DNA of 64,000 nt. Source: Nordella sp. HKS 07. Lineage in GTDB: Bacteria > Pseudomonadota > Alphaproteobacteria > Rhizobiales > Aestuariivirgaceae. This document shows positions 1-11,100 of the stretch, piece after piece. The notes under the pieces are model-generated. The model did no database searches and was not told the origin of the DNA. It worked only from the letters and a program-made list of their open reading frames with translations. The DNA lies in NCBI RefSeq assembly GCF_011046735.1, contig NZ_CP049258.1:1466001-1530000 (forward strand), read 5' to 3'. Position numbers and translations under genes: made by a program. Every line of letters begins with the position of its first letter. Positions within the stretch are counted from its first letter, which is position 1.

Positions 1-104
1 TCACCGCGCTTTGACGGCGAGTTCACTTCTGCTGGAAAAGCTGCTTATATGCCGCCACGCCTTGAATGAATAAGGCGCTACCAGACCCACCAGGGAGGAC
101 TTCA

Positions 105-1700
105 ATGAAACGAACGTTAACGCTGGCATCGGCACTGCTTGTCAGCACGATGTTGGCGGCAGGCGCTGCCGGGGCCAAGACCTTGGTCTATTGCTCGGAA
201 GGCTCGCCGGAGAATTTCACCCCGGCGCTCAACACCACCGGCACCAGCCTGGACGCCGCGCGCCCGGTCTTCAACCAGCTCGTCGAATTCGAGCGCGGCT
301 CGACCAATGTTGTGCCGGCGCTGGCTGAATCCTTTGAGGTTTCGCCGGACGGCCTCACCATCACCTTCAAGCTTCGCCCGGGCGTCAAGTTCCATTCCGG
401 CGTCAACGGCTTCACCCCCACCAGGGACTTCAATGCCGATGACGTTCTGTGGTCCTTCGAGCGCCAGTGGAAGGCCGATCATCCGTACAGCAAGGTGTCC
501 GGCGGCGCTTACGACTACTTCAACGACATGGACATGCCCAATCTTCTCAAGTCGCTCGAGAAGGTTGACGACCTGACGGTGAAGATGACTCTGAGCGAGC
601 CGAATGCGCCGATCCTCGCCAATCTCGCCATGGATTTCGGCACCATCGAGTCGGCCGAATACGCCAAGTACCTGCTCGACAAGGGCACGCCGGAGCAGTT
701 CGACCAGATTCCGGTAGGCACGGGGCCGTTCCAGTTCGTCGCCTATCAGAAGGACGCGGTCATCCGCTACAAGGCGTTCGACGCCTATTGGGGCGGCAAG
801 GCCAAGATCGACAACCTCGTCTATGCTATCACGCCGGATGCGACGGCGCGCTATGCCAAGATGAAGGCCGGCGAGTGCCATGTGATGGGCTATCCGAACC
901 CGGCCGACCTCGCGGCGATGGGCAAGGATGATAGCCTGAACCTCATGCAGCAGGCCGGCCTCAATATCGGCTATCTCGCGCTCAACGTGAAGAAGCCGCC
1001 CTTCGACAAGAAGGAAGTGCGTCAGGCCATCAACATGGCGATCGACCGCGACTCGATCCTCAAGGAGGTCTATCAGGGCGCCGGCCAGAAGGCCAAGAAC
1101 CTGATCCCGCCGACCATCTGGTCGTACAACGACCAGATAAAGGACTACGAGTACAATCCGGAGAAGGCCAAGGAGATGCTGAAGGCCGCCGGCGTCGAGA
1201 AGCTCTCGAGCGACCTGTGGTGGATGCCGGTGCAGCGCCCATACAATCCGAATGCCAAGCGCATGGCGGAGATGATGCAGGCGGACCTCGCCAAGGTCGG
1301 CATCAACGTCGAGCTCAAGTCCTATGAATGGGGCGAGTACCGCAAGCGTCTGCAGGCGGGCGAGCACCAGATGGGCCTCCTCGGCTGGACCGGCGACAAT
1401 GGCGATCCGGACAATTTCTTCTTCCTCCTGGGCTGCACGGGTGCCCGCGAGGGTGGCCAGAACATCTCGAAGTGGTGCGACAAGTCCTTCGAGGACAAGC
1501 TCCAGCAGGCCAAGAAGCTGTCCGAGAAGGCCGACCGCACCAAGCTCTATGAGGAGATGCAGGTCATCGCCCATGACGAGGCGCCGCAAGTGACGATCGC
1601 GCATTCGACCGTCTTCGAGCCGGTGAGCAAGAAGGTGTCGGATTACAAGATCAGCCCCTTCGGACGCCACGAGTTCTACGGCGTCGATATCGCCGAATAA
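105..1700 (+). CDS. dppA: Periplasmic dipeptide-binding protein, DppA type
   Basis: Solute-binding protein of a dipeptide ABC transporter (SBP family 5), acting in the periplasm. The 531-residue protein starts with a Sec signal peptide (KR, hydrophobic stretch, AAGAAGA cleavage region near residue 23) and continues KTLVYCSEGSPENF, a near match to the start of mature E. coli DppA. Further DppA-like blocks include PVQRPYNPNA, GWTGDNGDPDNFF and AHSTVFEPV. An in-frame ATG exists at 66, but the ATG at 105 follows a GGGAGGA ribosome site and begins the signal peptide, so it is preferred. It is first in a five-gene dpp operon. A strong hairpin separates it from the permease genes, which fits higher expression of the binding protein. 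Substrate could be dipeptides or related compounds such as aminolevulinate; specificity is not visible. Confidence 0.9.
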   Translation: MKRTLTLASALLVSTMLAAGAAGAKTLVYCSEGSPENFTPALNTTGTSLDAARPVFNQLVEFERGSTNVVPALAESFEVSPDGLTITFKLRPGVKFHSGVNGFTPTRDFNADDVLWSFERQWKADHPYSKVSGGAYDYFNDMDMPNLLKSLEKVDDLTVKMTLSEPNAPILANLAMDFGTIESAEYAKYLLDKGTPEQFDQIPVGTGPFQFVAYQKDAVIRYKAFDAYWGGKAKIDNLVYAITPDATARYAKMKAGECHVMGYPNPADLAAMGKDDSLNLMQQAGLNIGYLALNVKKPPFDKKEVRQAINMAIDRDSILKEVYQGAGQKAKNLIPPTIWSYNDQIKDYEYNPEKAKEMLKAAGVEKLSSDLWWMPVQRPYNPNAKRMAEMMQADLAKVGINVELKSYEWGEYRKRLQAGEHQMGLLGWTGDNGDPDNFFFLLGCTGAREGGQNISKWCDKSFEDKLQQAKKLSEKADRTKLYEEMQVIAHDEAPQVTIAHSTVFEPVSKKVSDYKISPFGRHEFYGVDIAE

Positions 1701-1707
1701 CGGAACC

Positions 1708-1738
1708 GAAGCGGGGCGGCCCAAAACCGCCCCGCTTC
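1708..1738 (+). terminator. Intra-operon hairpin between dppA and dppB
   Basis: A perfect 12-bp inverted repeat (arms 1708-1719 and 1727-1738, loop of 7 bases) lies 8 bases after the dppA stop and 20 bases before dppB. No T-run follows. In binding-protein operons such hairpins usually stabilise the upstream message or partly terminate, giving an excess of the binding protein; that role is inferred. Confidence 0.65.
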
Positions 1739-1757
1739 ACTGATATAGCCAAAAGCC

Positions 1758-2771
1758 ATGTTTCGATTCCTTTTGCGCCGTCTGGCGCTGACTGTGCCGA
1801 CATTCCTGGCACTGATGTTCGTCACATTCATGATGATCCGCATGGTGCCCGGTGACCCGATCGAGGTGCGCCGCGGCGAGCGCGGCATCTCGCCCGAGCG
1901 GCTGGCGGAGCTGCGCCATGAGATGGGCCTCGACCAGCCGATCTGGAAACAGTTCCTCGACTATGTCTGGGGCCTGCTGCACGGCGATTTCGGCGTCTCG
2001 ATCATCACCAAGAATCCGATCCTGCAGGAATTTTTCACCCTCTTTCCCGCCACCGTCGAGCTTTCGACTTGCGCGCTGCTTTTCGCCATCATCATCGGCG
2101 TTCCGGCTGGCGTCCTTGCCGCTTCGCGCCGCGGCGGCATCTATGACCAGAGCCTGATGGGCCTGGCGCTCACCGGCTACTCCATGCCGATCTTCTGGTG
2201 GGGCCTTATCCTCATTCTCGTCGTCTCCAACACGCTGGGCTGGACGCCGGTGTCGGGGCGCGTCGACCTCATCAAATACTACTATCCGCAGGTGACCGGC
2301 TTCATGCTGATCGACAGCCTGCTCTCCGGAGAGAAGGGCGCCTTCGCCGACGCCCTGCGCCATCTCATCCTACCCACCATCGTGCTCGGCACCGTGCCGC
2401 TCGCCGTCATCGCGCGCATGACCCGCTCTTCGATGCTCGAAGTGCTGGAAGAGGACTATGTGCGCACGGCGCGCGCCAAGGGACTGGCACCCTATCGCGT
2501 CATCGGCATCCACGCTTTGCGCAACGCGCTTATACCGGTCGTGACCGTGATCGGCCTGTCGGTCGGCACGCTGCTTGCCGGCGCCGTCCTCACCGAAACC
2601 ATCTTCTCCTGGCCGGGCGTTGGCAAATGGCTGATCGAATCGATCGGCCGGCGCGACTATCCCGCTTTGCAGGGCGGCATCATGCTGATCTCGAGCATCG
2701 TCATCGTGGTCAATCTGCTGGTCGATCTGACCTACGGCCTCATCAATCCGAGAATCCGCCATGCCCGTTGA
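1758..2771 (+). CDS. dppB: Dipeptide ABC transporter permease, DppB type
   Basis: Inner-membrane permease subunit, 337 residues, the usual length for DppB/OppB. It has the family N-terminus with a membrane segment followed by MVPGDP, several further hydrophobic segments, and the cytoplasmic EAA loop (EEDYVRTARAKG near residues 231-242, then RNALIPVVT) that contacts the ATPases. The start ATG follows the dppA hairpin. The end overlaps dppC by 11 bases, indicating translational coupling. It forms a heterodimeric channel with DppC. Confidence 0.9.
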   Translation: MFRFLLRRLALTVPTFLALMFVTFMMIRMVPGDPIEVRRGERGISPERLAELRHEMGLDQPIWKQFLDYVWGLLHGDFGVSIITKNPILQEFFTLFPATVELSTCALLFAIIIGVPAGVLAASRRGGIYDQSLMGLALTGYSMPIFWWGLILILVVSNTLGWTPVSGRVDLIKYYYPQVTGFMLIDSLLSGEKGAFADALRHLILPTIVLGTVPLAVIARMTRSSMLEVLEEDYVRTARAKGLAPYRVIGIHALRNALIPVVTVIGLSVGTLLAGAVLTETIFSWPGVGKWLIESIGRRDYPALQGGIMLISSIVIVVNLLVDLTYGLINPRIRHAR

Positions 2772-3669
2772 CGCCACCCTGCCCGCCGTCGCCAGTCCCG
2801 CGGCACCGCCAAGTCCGCTCCTGGCCTTCTGGCGGTCCTTCCGCGAGAACCGCGGCGCTGTCCTGGGCCTCATCGTGGTTTCGGCCGTCATATTCATCGC
2901 CATCTTCGCCAATTTCCTGGCGCCGCATGATCCCTTCGAGCAGTTTCGCGGCTTCACCAAGCTGCCGCCGGTCTGGGCCGAGGGCGGCTCGTGGAACTTT
3001 CCGCTCGGCACCGACGCGTTGGGCCGCGACATGCTCTCGCGCCTCATGTATGGCAGCCGGATCTCGCTCTTCATCGGCCTTTCGGTGATGGCGGTCTCGA
3101 TGATCGTCGGCGTCGTGCTTGGCCTCGCCGCTGGCTGGTTCGGCGGCGCCGTCGACGTGATCATCCTGCGCATCATGGACCTGATCATGTCGATCCCGAG
3201 CCTGGTGCTCGCCATCCTCATCGTCGCCATCATCGGCCCGAACCTCACCAACACGATCGTCGCGGTGACCGTCGTCTACCTGCCGCGTTATGTGCGTCTG
3301 GTGCGCGCCTCGGCGCTGACCGAACTGTCGAAGGACTATGTCACCGCGGCGAAAGTGTCGGGCGTCGGCCCCTTGCGGCTGATGTTCGTGACCGTCCTGC
3401 CGAACTGCCTGCCGCCCCTCATTGTGCAGGCGGCATTGGGCGTGTCGGACGCCATCCTCGAGGCGGCCGCCCTCGGCTTCCTCGGCCTTGGCGCTCAGCC
3501 GCCGACGCCTGAATGGGGCTCCATGCTCGCCGATTCACGCGATCTCATCACGTCGCATCCCTGGGTCATGGCCCTGCCCGGCATCGCCATCCTGATCACC
3601 GTGCTCGCCATCAATCTCATGGGCGACGGCTTGCGCGACGCGCTCGATCCCCGGCTCAGGAAGAGCTGA
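2761..3669 (+). CDS. dppC: Dipeptide ABC transporter permease, DppC type
   Basis: Second inner-membrane permease subunit, 302 residues. A proline/alanine-rich cytoplasmic N-terminus leads to the first membrane helix, then the family block GTDALGRDMLSRLMYGSR, and the EAA loop near residues 190-215 (SKDYVTAAKVSG, then PNCLPPLIV). It starts 11 bases inside dppB and is followed 10 bases later by the first ATPase gene. Pairs with DppB to form the peptide channel. Confidence 0.9.
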   Translation: MPVDATLPAVASPAAPPSPLLAFWRSFRENRGAVLGLIVVSAVIFIAIFANFLAPHDPFEQFRGFTKLPPVWAEGGSWNFPLGTDALGRDMLSRLMYGSRISLFIGLSVMAVSMIVGVVLGLAAGWFGGAVDVIILRIMDLIMSIPSLVLAILIVAIIGPNLTNTIVAVTVVYLPRYVRLVRASALTELSKDYVTAAKVSGVGPLRLMFVTVLPNCLPPLIVQAALGVSDAILEAAALGFLGLGAQPPTPEWGSMLADSRDLITSHPWVMALPGIAILITVLAINLMGDGLRDALDPRLRKS

Positions 3670-3679
3670 GAGGCCCATT

Positions 3680-4671
<992 letters not shown>

Positions 4672-4675
<4 letters not shown>

Positions 4676-5664
4676 GCAGCGAAACCGTCCTCGTCGCCCG
4701 CGACCTCGCCCGCTATTACGAAGTCTCGCGCGGCGCCTTCCGCGATAGCGCGACGCTCAAGGCGCTCGATGGCGCGAGCTTCACCGTCGAGCGCGGCAAG
4801 ACGCTGGCCGTCGTCGGTGAATCGGGTTGCGGCAAATCCACGCTCGCCCGCCTCGTCACCATGATCGAGCCGCCGACCTCGGGCTCGCTCAAGATCTCCG
4901 GCCACGAGATCGCCGGTGCCTCGGCCGAGACACTGCGAAGTCTGCGCGCGAAAGTGCAGATCGTCTTCCAGAACCCTTATGGCTCGCTCAATCCGCGCCA
5001 GCGCATCGGCCATGCGCTGGAAGAGCCGCTTCTCGTCAACACCAAGCTCTCGGCCAAGGAGCGCACCGAGAAAGCGCGCGCCATGATGACGAATGTGGGC
5101 CTGCGCCCCGAGCATTACGAGCGCTATCCCCATATGTTCTCGGGCGGCCAGCGCCAGCGCATCGCAATTGCCCGCGCGTTGATGCTCGATCCCGACATAT
5201 TGGTGCTCGACGAGCCCGTCTCGGCGCTCGATGTGTCGATCCAGGCGCAGGTGCTGAACCTCCTGGCCGATATCCAGGAGCGGCTCAATCTCGCTTTCCT
5301 GTTCATCAGCCACGATCTCTCGGTGGTGCGCCATATCGCCAATGACGTCATGGTCATGTATCTCGGCCGCGTCGTCGAATATGGCAGCCGCGACGACATT
5401 TTCCGCAACCCGCAGCATCCTTATACGCGCGCTTTGCTCTCGGCGACGCCGATGGCGGACCCCGAGCGCAAGCGCGAGCGCATCGTACTCAAGGGAGAAT
5501 TGCCCTCCCCGCTCAATCCGCCTTCCGGTTGCACCTTCAATCCGCGCTGTCCGCTCGCCTTCGATCTCTGCCGCGTCGAAAGTCCGGAGTTGCTTGCGCA
5601 TGAGGCAAGCCTTGTGGCATGCCATGCCGTGAACAAGCCCGAGGCCGCGCCCAAGGCGGCCTGA
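4672..5664 (+). CDS. dppF: Dipeptide ABC transporter ATP-binding protein, DppF type
   Basis: Second ATPase of the importer, 330 residues. Walker A GESGCGKS near residues 49-56, signature FSGGQRQR, Walker B with DEPVSALD, and the C-terminal extension with the cysteine pattern GCTFNPRCPLAFDLC. Starts within the stop of dppD. The following ThDP-enzyme gene begins 20 bases downstream on the same strand, so the transporter and that enzyme are probably co-transcribed. Confidence 0.9.
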
Positions 5665-5684
5665 TCACCAAATCGGAGAAGCGA

Positions 5685-7289
5685 ATGCCCCGCGCTGAAC
5701 ACTCGACCGGCGAAGCTCTTGTCGGCCTGCTCGAATCCTATGGTGTCGACACCATCTTCGGCATTCCGGGCGTTCACAATGTCGAGATGTATCGCGCTTT
5801 GCCGCGCTCGCAGATCAAGCACGTGCTGGTGCGCCACGAGCAAGGCGCCGGCTTCATGGCGGACGGCTATGCCAGGGCCACCGGCAAGCCCGGCGTCTGT
5901 TTCACCATCACCGGACCCGGCCTCACCAACATCATGACGCCGCTCGGCCAGTCCTGGTCCGATTCGAGCTCGGTCCTGTGCATCTCCTCGGCCCTCGACA
6001 TCGCCGACAGCGCGCAAGGGCGCGGCCGCCTGCATGAGATGCAGAGCCAGCTCGGCGCCGCCCAGACGATCACCGATCTCGCCGTCAGGGCCTATACGCC
6101 GCAGGACGTGCGCGACGGCGTGGCGCGCGCCTTTTCGGCCTTTGCGTCGCGGCGTCCGCGCCCGGCCTATCTCGAACTGCCGCTCGACCTTCTGAAACTG
6201 CCGTCCGGCAGCGGCTGGACGACGCACAAGACGCCGAAGCTCCCGCAGGCTGCCGCCGACCAGATCAAGGAAGCGGCCGAGCTCCTCGGCAAAGCCAAAT
6301 CTCCGGTCGTCCTGCTCGGCGGCGGCGCACTCGGCGCAGGATCGGCGGCGCTCGCCATCGCCGAAAAGCTCGGCGCGCCCATTCTCACCACCACGGCCGG
6401 CAAGGGCGCGGTCCCGGGCGATCATCCGCTCTGCCTCGGCTACCGGCTTGCCTCGCCTTCCGGCCGCAAGCTTCTGCGCGAGGCCGATGCCATCCTGTGT
6501 GCCGGCTCGGAACTGGCGGAGACGGATTTCTGGGAGACCGGCTTCCTTCTCGGCAAGGGCCTGATCCGCATCGATCTCGACCCGATGGTGCTGGCGAAAC
6601 CTCATGGCGCCGACATCGCCATTCTGGCGGACGCCGCGACGGCGCTCGAGGCCATCTCCGCGAGCCTTCCCGCCGGCGATCATTCGGCCCGCCGCAAGGC
6701 GACCGAGAAGCGCATCGCCGACATTCTCGCCGCCGAGCCCGGCACCGACGACAAGTTGCGCGAGATGCTGCGCCAGGTGCTGTCCGTCATCCGCGAAAGC
6801 CTGCCGCGTGAGACGGTGATCGCTTCCGACATGACGCAGATCGCCTATGCGGCCAATGAGATCTTCCCCGTCTACGAGCCGCGCAGCTGGCTGCATCCGG
6901 TGGGCTTCGGTACCCTCGGCTTCGCGCTGCCCGCCGGCATCGGCGCCAAGTTCGGCTGCCCCGACAAGCCGGTCGCGGTGATGATCGGCGATTACGGCAT
7001 CCAATATACGATCAATGAGCTGGGCACCGCCGCCGAGCACAAGCTGCCGCTCGTCATCCTCATGTGGAACAACGACGCGCTCGGCCAGATCCGCGACGAC
7101 ATGGTGAACAAGGGCATCCAGCCCAATGCCGTCACCCTGGTCAATCCGGACTTCCAGGCGCTCGCCAAGGCCTATCGCTGCCATGCCGAGAAGCCCGACT
7201 CGCTGAAGGCCCTTGGCCAGGCGATCGCGCGCGCTTTGAAGGCCGACGGGCCGACGCTGATCGAAATGACGCCGCGTATGCTGGGCTAG
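5685..7289 (+). CDS. ThDP-dependent 2-oxo-acid decarboxylase, AruI-like
   Basis: Thiamine-diphosphate enzyme of the acetolactate-synthase superfamily, 534 residues. The cofactor-activating glutamate is E52 in RHEQGAGFMADGYAR, and the C-terminal ThDP-binding motif is GDYG near residue 435 followed by LMWNNDALGQIRDD. From memory of the family, the blocks FGIPGVH, SDMTQIAY, RSWLHPVGFGTLGF and NNDALGQIRDDM match Pseudomonas AruI, which decarboxylates 5-guanidino-2-oxopentanoate in the arginine transaminase pathway. An AruH-like aminotransferase lies at 19881, which supports this reading. The longer open frame from 5619 overlaps dppF; the ATG at 5685 after AATCGGAGAAGCG is preferred. Substrate remains inferred; other 2-oxo-acids are possible. 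Confidence 0.72.
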   Translation: MPRAEHSTGEALVGLLESYGVDTIFGIPGVHNVEMYRALPRSQIKHVLVRHEQGAGFMADGYARATGKPGVCFTITGPGLTNIMTPLGQSWSDSSSVLCISSALDIADSAQGRGRLHEMQSQLGAAQTITDLAVRAYTPQDVRDGVARAFSAFASRRPRPAYLELPLDLLKLPSGSGWTTHKTPKLPQAAADQIKEAAELLGKAKSPVVLLGGGALGAGSAALAIAEKLGAPILTTTAGKGAVPGDHPLCLGYRLASPSGRKLLREADAILCAGSELAETDFWETGFLLGKGLIRIDLDPMVLAKPHGADIAILADAATALEAISASLPAGDHSARRKATEKRIADILAAEPGTDDKLREMLRQVLSVIRESLPRETVIASDMTQIAYAANEIFPVYEPRSWLHPVGFGTLGFALPAGIGAKFGCPDKPVAVMIGDYGIQYTINELGTAAEHKLPLVILMWNNDALGQIRDDMVNKGIQPNAVTLVNPDFQALAKAYRCHAEKPDSLKALGQAIARALKADGPTLIEMTPRMLG

Positions 7290-7307
7290 ATTCGCGGGAG
7301 CAGGCCG

Positions 7308-7988
7308 ATGCGCTCGGATGCCGCCGTCATTTTCGATGTCGACGGCGTCCTGCTCGACCTGACGGCGCCTGAGGAAGACGCATTCTTCTGGCCTTTCGCC
7401 AAGCTGCATCGGCTGACCGGCCTGTCACACGACTGGGACAGCTACCGCATCCGCAATGACGAGGACATCATCGATGAGATCCTCGAGACGCATTTCGGGC
7501 GCAAGCCGGCGCCGGCTGAGCGCCAGGCCGTTGTGACGGCCTATCTGAGCCATCTGGCGAGCGATCTGCACATGAAGCGGCTGCAGCCGGAGGTCGTGCC
7601 CGGAGCGCGCGATCTCCTGGCGAGCCTCACGGGCAACGCCCGGCTCGGCATCGCCACTGCCAATCTGCTCGAGGCCGCGGCACTCAGGCTCGCCGCCTGC
7701 GGCCTCTGGGACGGACTCAAAGCCCATGGTTTCGGCGCCGATGGCGGCGGCGCCAAGCGCCAGATCCTGGCCCGCGCCATAGCGAGCCTCGACCTGCCGC
7801 GCGACCGGATCGTCTTCATCGGCGACAATCTCAACGATGTCGAGGCGGGGCTTGCCAACGAGGTTCATTTCATCGGCTTCTCCCGCGATCCCGCCAGGAC
7901 CCGCCGCCTGGCCGAAGCCGGGGCGGAGCGGATTTGCAATCATCACCGGGATACGCTGAAACATATAGAAGACGCGCTTAAACTTTAG
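7308..7988 (+). CDS. HAD-superfamily hydrolase, subfamily IA
   Basis: Cytoplasmic HAD phosphatase-like enzyme, 226 residues. Motif I is FDVDGVLLDL with nucleophile D10 and D12. Motif IV is GDNLNDVEAG near residue 172. The cap insertion between them is alpha-helical as in subfamily IA. It follows the AruI-like gene by 18 bases and shares its strand, so it may belong to the same transcript. Substrate unknown. The family includes proteins found beside amino-acid biosynthetic genes, but nothing here fixes a role. Confidence 0.75.
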   Translation: MRSDAAVIFDVDGVLLDLTAPEEDAFFWPFAKLHRLTGLSHDWDSYRIRNDEDIIDEILETHFGRKPAPAERQAVVTAYLSHLASDLHMKRLQPEVVPGARDLLASLTGNARLGIATANLLEAAALRLAACGLWDGLKAHGFGADGGGAKRQILARAIASLDLPRDRIVFIGDNLNDVEAGLANEVHFIGFSRDPARTRRLAEAGAERICNHHRDTLKHIEDALKL

Positions 7989-8098
7989 CGCGGGATGCGA
8001 AAAAGTGGATACCGGTTTTTCGCAAGAATCCCGCGCTAACATGTAAGACCGATCACGTTCATGAGTTTGGATTGACTCAATCCAAACTCATCGTGATC
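7986..8098. repeat. Rhizobial-type mosaic palindromic repeat
   Basis: Two adjacent palindromes fill the gap before the acyltransferase gene. The first (about 7988-8034) has arms GCGGGAT...ATCCCGC around an inner CGAAAAA...TTTTTCG pair. The second (8051-8097) has a perfect 15-bp arm pair with a single-base loop (8061-8091), flanked by an outer GATCACG/CGTGATC pair. Related elements, as recalled, are dispersed in Rhizobiales genomes. May act as a bidirectional terminator or a mobile palindrome. Confidence 0.7.
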
Positions 8099-8125
8099 TA
8101 TGTCGGAAGGGGATCGGGCTCCACG

Positions 8126-11100
8126 ATGGACACAGGGCATTCCAACCAATTCGCACTGTTCCGCACCAGGCGGTTCCTGCCGCTTTTCGTCGCCCAGGCG
8201 ATCGGAGCCTTCAATGACAATGCCTTTCGCTATGCGCTCTCGATCCTGCTCATCTACGATCTGGGTCCCAGGCTCGGTTTCGCCGAAGGCCATGCCGGCC
8301 TGCTCAACACCCTCTCCGCCGGCCTCCTGATCCTCCCCTTCTTCCTGTTCTCGGCCCTGGCCGGTCAGATCGCCGACAAATTCGACAAGGCGATGCTGGC
8401 GCAGCGCATCAAATTCGTCGAGATCGCCATCGTCGCCCTGGCGTCCTTCAGCCTGTTCACCGACCAGGTCTGGCTGCAGCTCCTCACCGTCTTCCTGACC
8501 GGCACCCAGTCCGCCTTCTTCGGCCCGATCAAATATTCGATCCTGCCGCAGCATCTCGAGCGCCGCGAGCTCCTCGGCGGCAATGGCCTCATCGAGATGG
8601 GCACCTTCCTGTCGATCCTGCTCGGCACGCTGTTCGGCAGTTTCGCCATCAGCTCCGAATGGGGTCGCCACTGGGTGAGCATCGTGATGATCGGCCTCGC
8701 CATCATCGCCTATATGAGCGCCCGGCAGATCCCGGCTGCGCCGCCACCGCAGCCCGAGCTCAAGGTCAACGCCAATCTCGCCCAGGAAACCTGGCGCATG
8801 ATCGCGATCGCGCGCGAGCGCGGCGACGTATTCCTGGCCATTCTCGGCATCTCCTGGTTCTGGTTCTTAGGCGTCGTCTTCCTCACGCAGATTCCGCTCT
8901 TCACTCAGACCGAGCTCAACGCCAACGAGACCGTGGCGAGCCTCATCATCGCCGCCTTCACCGTGGCGATCGGCGTCGGCTCGGTCGTCACCAACCGCCT
9001 GCTCAAGGGCGAGGTATCGGTCAAATATGTGCCGATCGCCGCGATTCTGATCACCCTCTTCATTGTCGACCTCTATTTCGCCACCGGCGCTCTGCGCACC
9101 ACGGACGCCAGCACCTTGCGCACCCCGATGGAGCTCATTTCGAGCTTCTCCGGCTGGCGGGTCCTGATCGATCTCGCCGCCATCGCCTTGTGCGCCGGCC
9201 TTTTCGCCGTGCCCCTTTATGCGCTGGTGCAGCAGCGCTCGTCGCCCAAGAAGCGCGCCCGCGTGATCGCCGCCAACAACATCATCAATGCGGTGTTCAT
9301 GACGGCGGCGACCATTCTCTCGTTTCTCCTCCTCAATGCCGGACTTTCGGTACGCGGCCTCTTCCTGATTGTCGGCCTCGCCAATGCCATCGCCGCTCTG
9401 TGGATCTGCCGCCTGCTGCCGCAGGAGCTTGCTGCCTATGTGGCGCGCCGTCTGTTCCGTCTCTTCTATCGCGTCGAGATCAAAGGCTTCGAGAACTTCG
9501 CCAAGGCCGGCCGCAAGGCGCTGATCATATCCAATCACACGTCTTTCCTCGACGGGCCGCTGCTTTCCGCCTTCCTGCCCGAACGCTGCCAGTTCGCCAT
9601 CAATACCCGTGTCGCCGATCGCTGGTGGGTGAAGCCGGCCTTCCAGCTCTTCGACCTCCTGCCCATCGACCCGACCAATCCGATGGCGATCAAGACGCTG
9701 GCCAGCGGTCTCAAGCATGGCCGCAAGGTGGTGATCTTCCCGGAAGGCCGCATCACCCGCACCGGCTCGCTGATGAAGATCTATGAAGGACCCGGTGTCA
9801 TCGCGCATCTGGCCGGCGCCAGGATCCTGCCCATTCGTATCAACGGCGCCCAATACACGCCATTCTCCCTGATGAAGGGCAAGCTCAGGATCCGCTGGTT
9901 CCCCAAGATCACCCTGACCTTCCTGCCGCCGGTCAAGATCAAGGCGCCGGCTGATCTCAAGAGCAGCGCTTTACGCGATTACCTCGCCGACCGAACCTAC
10001 GACATCATGACCGACATGATGTTCCGCACCAGCTTCGCCGACGAAACGCTGTTCCAGTCGCTTCTCACCGCACGGCACATCCATGGCAAGAACCATCAGA
10101 TCCTCGAGGACATTCAGCGTACGCCACTGACCTATGGCCGCATCGTGCTGGGAAGCTTCATCCTTGGACGCCGCCTCGCTGAAGCGACGCCCGGCGAAAG
10201 AAATGTCGGCGTGCTTCTGCCGAGCGCCGCCGGCTGCTTCATCACCTTGTTCGCCCTTTACGCTTCGGGCCGCGTGCCGGCGCTCCTCAACTATTCGACC
10301 GGCGCTGCGAACATGGCAGCCGCCTGCCGCACCGCCGAGGTCAAGACCGTCATCACGTCGCGCCGCTTCGTCGAGGCCGGCGACTTCGGCGACGCGGTGG
10401 CGCTGCTCGAGAAGCAGGCCAAGATCATCTGGATCGAGGATGTGCGGGCGAAGATCGCGCTTGCCGACAAGCTCTATGGCCTATGGTCCAGCCTTTTCCC
10501 GAAACCCGCTTTGCGCAAGCTCGGTTACAATCCGGACGCCCATGCCCCCGCGGTGATCGTCTTCACCTCGGGCTCGGAAGGAACTCCCAAGGGGGTCGTG
10601 CTCTCGCATTACAATCTGCAGGCCAATCGCCATCAGGCGGCGGCGCGCATCGACTTCACGCCCAAGGACATCGTCTTCAACGCCATGCCGATGTTCCACA
10701 CATTCGGGCTCAATGCCGGCACGCTCCTGCCGGTGCTCGCCGGGGTGCGGACGTTCCTCTATCCCTCCCCGCTCCACTACAAGATCATCCCTGAGCTCGT
10801 TTACGATATCAATGCGACGGTGCTCTATGGCACCGACACCTTTCTCACCGGTTATGCCCGCAATGCGCACCCCTACGATCTCTATGCGGTACGCTTCGTG
10901 GTGGCGGGTGCCGAACGCGTGCGCCTGGAGACGCGTCAGACCTATATGGACATGTTCGGTCTGCGCATCCTTGAAGGCTATGGCGTCACCGAATGCTCGC
11001 CGGTGCTCGCCGTCAACACGCCGATCCACTATCGCGCCGGCTCGGTGGGGCGTCTCTTCGACGGCATCGACTATCGGCTTGAGACGGTCGAAGGCATCGC

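Noticed and set aside
1-104. End of an upstream gene or promoter at the left edge
   Set aside because: No coding frame or promoter could be supported in this short stretch.
5421-7409. 662-codon minus-strand open frame opposite dppF and the AruI-like gene
   Set aside because: Shadow of two real genes, with no family resemblance.
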